A stretch of 27,888 bases of DNA, taken from JAGMXM01 sp964458325 (GTDB taxonomy: Bacteria > Verrucomicrobiota > Verrucomicrobiia > Limisphaerales > UBA1319). The stretch spans positions 1-27,888 of the forward strand of contig CAYWIM010000062.1 of the NCBI GenBank assembly GCA_964458325.1, given 5' to 3'. Positions 23,401 through 27,888 of the stretch are shown here, in pieces; positions within the stretch are counted from its first letter, which is position 1; the number at the start of each line of letters is the position of its first letter. The notes beneath the pieces were generated by a model. It did no database searches. It was not told the DNA's origin and was given only the letters and a program-made list of their open reading frames with translations. The position numbers and the translations under genes are program-made.

Positions 23401-25486
23401 GGATCTCGAGGGCGGCAACGGGCTGATCGATTTCGAGGCAGGCGCGGACAAGGGTGCGGGCGGGGAGGGAGGATTGGCTCGCGTTTTTCTGGAAACGGCG
23501 GGTGAGGAAATCGATGGCCTCGGGGGTGCGTTTGAGCCAGCGGCAGGCATTGAACCAGGCGGTGGCGAACGACTCCTTTTTATCGTCGAGGCAGGTGGCA
23601 AGCCGGTAATAATCGCAGGCCTCGTGGAAGCGGCCCTGCTGCCAGAGGATATGGCCGCGGATGAAGCAGGCGGAGGCATCGGCGGGGCGGCGGCGCTGGG
23701 CGCGGTCGAGCCAGCGGAGGGCGGCGGCATGCTGGCGAGCATCCTGGCCGAGCTCCCAGGCGAGCTCCTGCCAGAGCAGGGGGTCGGAATCGACCCGGGC
23801 GCAGACATCGCGGAGCCAGGGGAGGATGTCCTGGCGCCGGCCCATGTCGCGAAGCACGCCGGTTCGAGCCAGGAGGAGATTGATGTCGCCGGGAAATAGA
23901 TCGAGGAGGTGCTGGACGGCTGCGAGGATCTCGGCGGGATTGGCGTCGTAATGGGCGAGGGCGCGGCGAGCCTGGCGGGTGAGGCGATGGAGAGGATCGA
24001 TGGATTCGAGCTGCTGGCGTGCGGCGACAGCGGCGGGGCGGTCATGGCGGTCCAGGGCGACCAGCAGGGCATGGTGGTGGTCGTAGAGATCGGCATCGGG
24101 CAGATGGACGCCATCCAGGCGGGAGACTTGATCGGTGGGGACGATGGCCAGGCCGCGGGGGCCGCTGGCGGCTTGGGAGGCGAGCCCAGGCTCGGTGAGG
24201 AGCTCGATATAGTTGCGAAAGAAGGGATCGCGAATGATCAGGCACTGGCTGAAGTCATCATACCCGATGACGGCCTGCTCGTGGGCGTTGCCGGGCTGAA
24301 CGGTGGTGAGGGCGAACGGGATGCCGCGGTTGATGAGGTCGCGGGCGGCGGAAGCGGTGACGGTGAACTCGCGCGCGATCCAGCCGTGTCGTTCGGCCCA
24401 ATTCCGTTCGCTGTGCGAGGGGGTGCCGTCGTAGCAGATGGCGTCGGCGACATCGAGGTGGGCGACCGGCTGGTTCCAGAAGCGGCAGAGCGTGGTGAGG
24501 GTGGCGGGGACGCAGGTGAGGTGATGCTGGCGAACGAAAGGGACGGGGAGCTGGACCCGCTGGGCGTGGGGAGGAGGGGATTCGAGCCGGGCGGCGAATT
24601 GAATCCAGGAGTCGGCGGAGCCGGCCCGGCGGGCCTCGAGAGCGGCGGGCTCGAACTGGCCGAGCCGATAGTGGCATGTGGCGCGGCCTCGGGCGAGCCA
24701 CTCGAGGAAAGAGGGTTCGGCGAGAGGCGCCAGGCGTTCAGCATCCTCGAGTGTGGCCAGGGCATCCTGGAAGAGGTCGAGCTCGAGCTCGAGGGCGTAT
24801 TGGCTTTGAGCCAGGTAGAGGGCGGGAAAGGACGCGCGAGCCGCGCGCAGGAGGTCCAGCGCTTCCCGGTCGCGTCCGACAAGCGTCAGGGCGTGCGCGG
24901 TCTGGGCGGATAGGATCCATTGGCCGGGGTAGCGGGTGCGGGCGGACTGGGCGATCTCCAAGGCCTCGGAATAGCGGTCCTCGGATTCGAGCCGATGGCT
25001 CCGCTCGAAGGCAACCCAGGCGGGTTCATGGCGGGTGAGCTCGGCCTGGGCGAGGCAGTGGTCGGCGAATTGGAAATCGCGGAGACAGGCGGCGATCCGG
25101 GAGCGGAGCAGAAAGAAATCGGCGCGGTCGCCAGGGTTGGAGGAAGGGGGTTCGGGGAGGAGCTGCAACCGCTGCCACGCGGCGACGGGCCCGCGCAGCT
25201 CGAGGACGGCCCAGATCATGAAATAGCGGGCTTGCCAGCCGGCGGGCTGGCGCCGCCAGGCGCGGAGGAGAAGCCGCAGGCCAAGGGAGGGGGCGCCGAG
25301 GTGTCGCGCGAGCCGTCCGGCGAGGATCAGGTCGGCGGCCTGAGTCCAGGCGCTAAAGGGGCCGAGCGGATGGATGCCTTCGTAGGCTTCGAGGAAGCGC
25401 CCCTGATCGTAGAGCGATTGGAAGGAAGAGCGCTGGGCGTCGGTGAGTGCGACTGGCGATGGTGGCGGATCGACCAAGGCAGTCAT
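20420..25486 (-). CDS. Giant TPR protein with embedded C39-like cysteine peptidase domain
   Basis: A 1688-aa protein without a signal peptide or membrane segments, so presumably cytosolic. Residues 1-300 are TPR-like helices. Residues about 310-450 form a C39-like papain-fold domain: Q320 and C325 in VRQHHLTCVPATL, H402 in NAHEQAVIGYDD, D420 in IIRDPF, a complete Gln-Cys-His-Asp set. From about 465 to the end, more than 25 TPR-like repeats follow (for example AWRELASWHDQRGEYAGAV and AALDRIRESVRIEPGYDWAW). C39 domains normally cut double-glycine leaders as part of ABC exporters; here there is no transporter part. It begins 16 bp after the stop of the PqaA-like gene and is co-transcribed. The frame is unbroken over 5 kb. 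Role and substrate are unknown. Confidence 0.85.
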   Translation of the reverse strand: MTALVDPPPSPVALTDAQRSSFQSLYDQGRFLEAYEGIHPLGPFSAWTQAADLILAGRLARHLGAPSLGLRLLLRAWRRQPAGWQARYFMIWAVLELRGPVAAWQRLQLLPEPPSSNPGDRADFFLLRSRIAACLRDFQFADHCLAQAELTRHEPAWVAFERSHRLESEDRYSEALEIAQSARTRYPGQWILSAQTAHALTLVGRDREALDLLRAARASFPALYLAQSQYALELELDLFQDALATLEDAERLAPLAEPSFLEWLARGRATCHYRLGQFEPAALEARRAGSADSWIQFAARLESPPPHAQRVQLPVPFVRQHHLTCVPATLTTLCRFWNQPVAHLDVADAICYDGTPSHSERNWAERHGWIAREFTVTASAARDLINRGIPFALTTVQPGNAHEQAVIGYDDFSQCLIIRDPFFRNYIELLTEPGLASQAASGPRGLAIVPTDQVSRLDGVHLPDADLYDHHHALLVALDRHDRPAAVAARQQLESIDPLHRLTRQARRALAHYDANPAEILAAVQHLLDLFPGDINLLLARTGVLRDMGRRQDILPWLRDVCARVDSDPLLWQELAWELGQDARQHAAALRWLDRAQRRRPADASACFIRGHILWQQGRFHEACDYYRLATCLDDKKESFATAWFNACRWLKRTPEAIDFLTRRFQKNASQSSLPARTLVRACLEIDQPVAALEILDRALALRPEDGSLCLFAAEQLAASHNLERAESLLAHARSRASAGEWTRAAATLAGRRGDPGAELELWRQILASEPLAIDAHRAVAFLLAETQGRAAALEHLAQAASLFPHYLPLLQLRIEWIRDNGPADLEIVARALVEQNPDDAWARRELATALQGLQRFDEADRQLDAAAALEPFHPGLFNIRGDGLVRQGRLPEARAQFAAALQISVDNSFAMHGLIHACATAADRRQAIELIQSELIRQTTFGDGILQFAELARPFLSSDDLLQLLRQAHAERPDLWHSWSALARHLISMDRLPEALQIASPMTERFSLLPRAWVDLALVHRARLDHTAEIDALDRVRQLNPAWGAGMRELAQACENAGRLADARQVLEQAVQRSAQDPLNHGALAHVLWKLGESAAALDRIRESVRIEPGYDWAWSQLDAWSRQLGQPGLGLELAQELTRQRPGEARSWWLQARMLDRPDQSDQRIAALDQAIARNPRFVEAWRLRATTLALAGRYPEALDCCRPPALGDPPPAELRATCALIIAQQGDLPQAIRQMHEVLADHPDIDWAWRELASWHDQRGEYAGAVTAAEALARLHPLDPVPWGYAAHSKLRQGNRTGALADFQHAFELDPDYTFAGFHLFDLQLESDDFDAARQTLERLEGHATEPARIDREIALELRLGHLHAIPPLLERICTRPEDDPAAYQFLAQRLSARHLSRMAERNVRPLLARPQLNPNAAWLWVGLRAAIGKLANARILAQLPGRSELARRALIRQLQVIGQSMGQSSSWGIFARWNTPRRQFRRLLRAHAQWFREDDSLWGQVGYVFTCLSQHRQVALWLEDWRQRSHVEPWMLDNLLIAYQQTRRDTEAQALIRDARTLPRHEGGFARFDIFSALEDAFDLNPEPGRHVLSIVNEESLDWYERCLLDYLRIGLQFLEESPSPPAFTRPQRKQLASLLARTHRYRAARQTFHRLATLASRRSNRSWPRWWAAAKLLRYGHWILPSH

Positions 25487-25502
25487 GGATCACGGCGCCG
25501 GG

Positions 25503-26918
25503 TTATTTTGCGCGAGGGCCGGGCCGGGCAGGCGGAGTGAACGTGAACGGCGCCCGGTCGGGAACCACCGAGACCGGGGTGGTGAACTTGAAGGGAGCGG
25601 GCGCGCCGGCCAGGGGGAATGTGAGCTCGATCATGAACGCGGTGTAGCCCTGAGGGGGCGGGGCGATCTGGGTGGAATAGACGCCATTTTGAGGGGCGAG
25701 GTCGGTGCTGGTCCATGCGGGTCCGATGGTGTCGAGGCGGAAATCGCGGGCGTTGGGATTGGTGGCCTGCCAGAGCTTGACGGCGGAAGGGGGTGTGGCC
25801 GGGGTGACGCGGAGCGAGCCGTCGGGATCGGCCGACCACGAGAACTGGGGCAGAGAGGACCGATGGAGCACGGCGTGGTAGCAGGCTGCCAGCGTGCCGA
25901 AGGCATCCGAATTCTTGAGCGAATGGTCGGTGTTGGGGACGTAGCGGAGGTATTTCACGCCAGGCAGATCGTCGAAATAGAACTGGCTCGAGTCCGGCAC
26001 GAAGAACTGGTCGCCGGTGGCATTGATAATGAATTTCGGCAGCGTGAGGCGGTCCCGGTACTCGTAGGGTTCCTCGATCTGCATGAGGCGCCGGAACTCG
26101 GGTGTGCCTTGCCAATCCATGACGCCTTGTTCGACGTAATCGTGGACGGCAGGCGCATAGAATCCGTAGGTCTCCCAGTGGTGCCGGAAGGAGGGCTCGA
26201 GGTTGAGGAGATCGATGACGATGGGGACGATGGCGACGACACGGCGGTCGACGGCGGCGGTGGTCCATGTGGTCCAGCCGCGCTTCGATCCGCCGGCGAC
26301 GACGAAGGAATCGACCGCGTGATGGCCGGCCTCGGGGGTGGCGCAGAACGCGGTGAGCGTGTCGAGGGCGCGGACGGCGCTTTTGGTCATCGGAAGGCGG
26401 GCGGGCCAGCGCTCGTCGCCGGTGCGCAGGAACTGGTCCCACGTGTACGCGATGAGATCGTCCTCGTAGCGCGGCTTGCCATCCTGGTGGAAGACGAGGG
26501 GCTGGTTGGGAACCATGCGGAGCTCGGCGACGACGGAGCGCGTGGCGACGGCGAGCTGGGCCAGGCGCGGATCGGCGGATGAAGGGGCGGGCTTGTCGTT
26601 GGAGCCGCCCCCGATGAAGAGCAGGGCGGTCGAGTGCTCGACCGCCTGGGGGACGACGACGACCAGCCAATGTTTCCAGACAGGCCGGTCGACCTCCTCG
26701 GGAGTGAGCCAGGACTGCGAGGTCATCTCGAGGACGAACGTGCGGCAGCCCTCCGCATCGGAGGCGCTGAGGCGCTCATAAGCGTAGTGTGGATCGGGTT
26801 GGGACACGTAGCGGTCGAGGGCGGTGGTTTTGGGGTGGTGGGCGCAGCCCGCGGCGAACAGGATGAGAGCGGCGGCAGCGGCGGCGGAGCGGACGAGCGA
26901 GGCCAGTGGATCTTTCAT
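25503..26918 (-). CDS. PhoPQ-activated pathogenicity-related (PqaA-like) lipoprotein hydrolase
   Basis: A 471-aa protein. The N-terminal signal ends in a lipobox-like FAAGC, with C25 as the lipidated cysteine. The body is an alpha/beta hydrolase of the PqaA family: LLFIGGGSNDKP, the nucleophile motif GGSKRGW (S211), INATGDQFFVPDSS (D303) and PNTDHSLKN (H332) form a plausible catalytic triad. The C-terminal 120 residues form a beta-rich domain. In Salmonella pqaA is induced by PhoPQ and linked to resistance to antimicrobial peptides; that regulation cannot be assumed here. Placed second in a four-gene run, it is followed after 16 bp by the TPR-C39 gene. Confidence 0.85.
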   Translation of the reverse strand: MKDPLASLVRSAAAAAALILFAAGCAHHPKTTALDRYVSQPDPHYAYERLSASDAEGCRTFVLEMTSQSWLTPEEVDRPVWKHWLVVVVPQAVEHSTALLFIGGGSNDKPAPSSADPRLAQLAVATRSVVAELRMVPNQPLVFHQDGKPRYEDDLIAYTWDQFLRTGDERWPARLPMTKSAVRALDTLTAFCATPEAGHHAVDSFVVAGGSKRGWTTWTTAAVDRRVVAIVPIVIDLLNLEPSFRHHWETYGFYAPAVHDYVEQGVMDWQGTPEFRRLMQIEEPYEYRDRLTLPKFIINATGDQFFVPDSSQFYFDDLPGVKYLRYVPNTDHSLKNSDAFGTLAACYHAVLHRSSLPQFSWSADPDGSLRVTPATPPSAVKLWQATNPNARDFRLDTIGPAWTSTDLAPQNGVYSTQIAPPPQGYTAFMIELTFPLAGAPAPFKFTTPVSVVPDRAPFTFTPPARPGPRAK

Positions 26919-26958
26919 GATAAGCGAGTGGCAAAAGCAACAAAACAGATGAGATGGT

Positions 26959-26991
26959 AAAATAATATCGATCGAATAGCAATATTATTTT
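26959..26991. promoter_or_regulatory. AT-rich inverted repeat between two co-oriented genes
   Basis: AAAATAATAT (26959-26968) and ATATTATTTT (26982-26991) are perfect 10-bp inverted repeats around a 13-base centre beginning CGATCG. The right arm overlaps the stop codon of the LolA-like gene (26985-26987). It may be a weak terminator, an mRNA stabiliser, or an operator or AT-rich UP-like element for the PqaA-like gene, whose start is 40 bp away. Confidence 0.4.
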
Positions 26992-27770
26992 CTGGGCTGG
27001 TCGAACCGGCTATTGCCGATGGAGACGTTGTGGCGGCACTCGGTGAGGGTGAGGGTGAACTGGGCGATGGCGGGGGAGGGCAGCCGGATGCGGAAGGGGA
27101 CTTGGGTTCCGTCGACGGGGCGGTAATCCTCGTAATACATCTCGATGGGGACTTTGCCGGAGGGCGAATCCGTTTCGGAGTCGCGCCGGACGAGGAGGAA
27201 GGTTTGGGCATCGAAGTAGAGCTTTTCGGGGTTGCCGGAGGGGGGTTGGGCGAGGAGGGCATAGGCGTCGCGGCCGCCGATTTGCTGGATGCCCTGGAGG
27301 GTGATGGTGGGGAACAGCTCGGACCATTTGAGTTCGGGGTGGAACTCGGCGTCGCGGCGGGTGCGATCGAGGGACTCGCCGGTCTTGAGCTGGACGCCGC
27401 CGTCGGGGGCCCAGGTCCAGGCCGCTTGGCCGTCGAAGCCTTCGCGCACCAGGCCGTAGCCGGGCATATCGATCGTGATGAGCCGTTTGTTGGGGGACTT
27501 GGCGATGCATTCCCAGCGGAGGCGCCCGCCCGCGGCGGGGAGGTCGAGGTCCCCTTTCATGGCGCGGGAAGTGATCTTGCGGAGGGTGGCTTCGCCGCCG
27601 ACGGCCTGGAGGTTGGCGCGGAGGACCTGGTCGGCTGTGGCCAGGGGGGTGGCCGGGGCGGGTCCGGGCAGGCCCGCCGGTGGGGCGGCGGGAGTGGTTT
27701 GGGCAAGGGTCACCACGACCATGCTCAGGGCGGACAACAAGCCGAGGGATTGGCGCATCCTGCGATTCAT
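26985..27770 (-). CDS. Exported LolA-like (outer-membrane lipoprotein-sorting family) protein
   Basis: A 261-aa protein started at 27770 (MNRRMRQSLGLLSALSMVVV), with a signal peptide ending near LAQ. A Pro/Ala-rich spacer follows, then a beta-rich domain with the pattern of LolA/LppX-fold proteins common in Acidobacteria and Verrucomicrobia: AVGGEATLRKITSRAMKGDL, GYGLVREGFDGQAAWTW, DAYALLAQPPSGNPEKLYFD, LLVRRDSETDSPSGKVPIEM and DYRPVDGTQVPFRIRLPSP. These proteins are annotated as lipoprotein carriers by fold only; the ligand may be a lipid or hydrophobic peptide. ATG at 27758 is an alternative start. It is the first gene of the four-gene run. The 118 bp upstream (27771-27888) contain no promoter I can defend. 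Confidence 0.75.
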   Translation of the reverse strand: MNRRMRQSLGLLSALSMVVVTLAQTTPAAPPAGLPGPAPATPLATADQVLRANLQAVGGEATLRKITSRAMKGDLDLPAAGGRLRWECIAKSPNKRLITIDMPGYGLVREGFDGQAAWTWAPDGGVQLKTGESLDRTRRDAEFHPELKWSELFPTITLQGIQQIGGRDAYALLAQPPSGNPEKLYFDAQTFLLVRRDSETDSPSGKVPIEMYYEDYRPVDGTQVPFRIRLPSPAIAQFTLTLTECRHNVSIGNSRFDQPRK

Positions 27771-27888
27771 GATCGACGGAGAGTAATGAAGCGATGGGCA
27801 AAAGGCGACCTTTTTTCGCACGTCCAGGGCTGACCGAATTGCGCCAAAAGTTTTGTTACCCGGGAGGGGATTGAAAGAGCTGCAAAAG

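Noticed and set aside
21323..23899. An 858-codon plus-strand frame antisense to the TPR gene
   Set aside because: Low-complexity Gly/Glu/Ala-rich translation with no domain; the TPR repeats on the minus strand explain the region fully.
27800..27816. AAAAGG-CGA-CCTTTT followed by T as a terminator upstream of the LolA-like gene
   Set aside because: The stem has only two GC pairs and a three-base loop. There is no known gene ending there, so evidence is too thin.

Overview
This is a GC-rich, gene-dense bacterial chromosome segment. Several things point to the Verrucomicrobiota or a PVC-group relative: a long three-domain IspG, two Tat-exported Gfo/Idh oxidoreductases, a PqaA-type lipoprotein hydrolase, a stomatin/ribbon-helix-helix pair, and few clear Shine-Dalgarno sites. 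The phylum is an inference from gene content, not a measured placement. I see no tRNA, rRNA, CRISPR array or intact insertion sequence.

Left part (about 1-9.3 kb): envelope, isoprenoid and purine housekeeping. rseP and ispG, followed by a Tat-exported Gfo/Idh protein, run on the plus strand. They meet, head-on, a minus-strand operon purA-uppS-cdsA-dxr. Many bacteria keep uppS-cdsA-dxr-rseP-ispG in one line, so the rseP-ispG-Gfo/Idh block looks inverted, with a large imperfect palindrome at the junction. The purA operon has a near-consensus promoter followed at once by an intrinsic terminator that overlaps an alternative hairpin, which makes a compact attenuator candidate.

Middle part (9.4-18.2 kb): a one-domain CBM48-like protein, a zinc-ribbon Ser/Thr kinase, and a MacB-type efflux operon (HlyD-like adaptor, ATPase, two tandem FtsX/MacB permeases). 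An SPFH (stomatin-like) gene with its small Arc-type ribbon-helix-helix partner follows, then a second Tat-exported Gfo/Idh protein. The efflux and SPFH promoters each carry a 15-bp palindrome over the predicted transcription start.

Scar (18.25-19.05 kb): the tail of a DUF4143-type ATPase, an inverted-repeat element built of 10-bp units, a PIN toxin cut at about residue 61, its intact CopG-type antitoxin, and a 39-codon frame that ends shortly after a prepilin motif. This looks like a site of repeated insertion and deletion.

Right part (19.1-27.9 kb): four minus-strand genes with short gaps. In transcription order they are a LolA-like exported protein, a PqaA-like lipoprotein hydrolase, a 1688-residue TPR protein with an embedded C39-like cysteine peptidase domain, and an exported M14 carboxypeptidase. 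The TPR-C39 protein and its neighbours are the best candidate here for an undescribed system.
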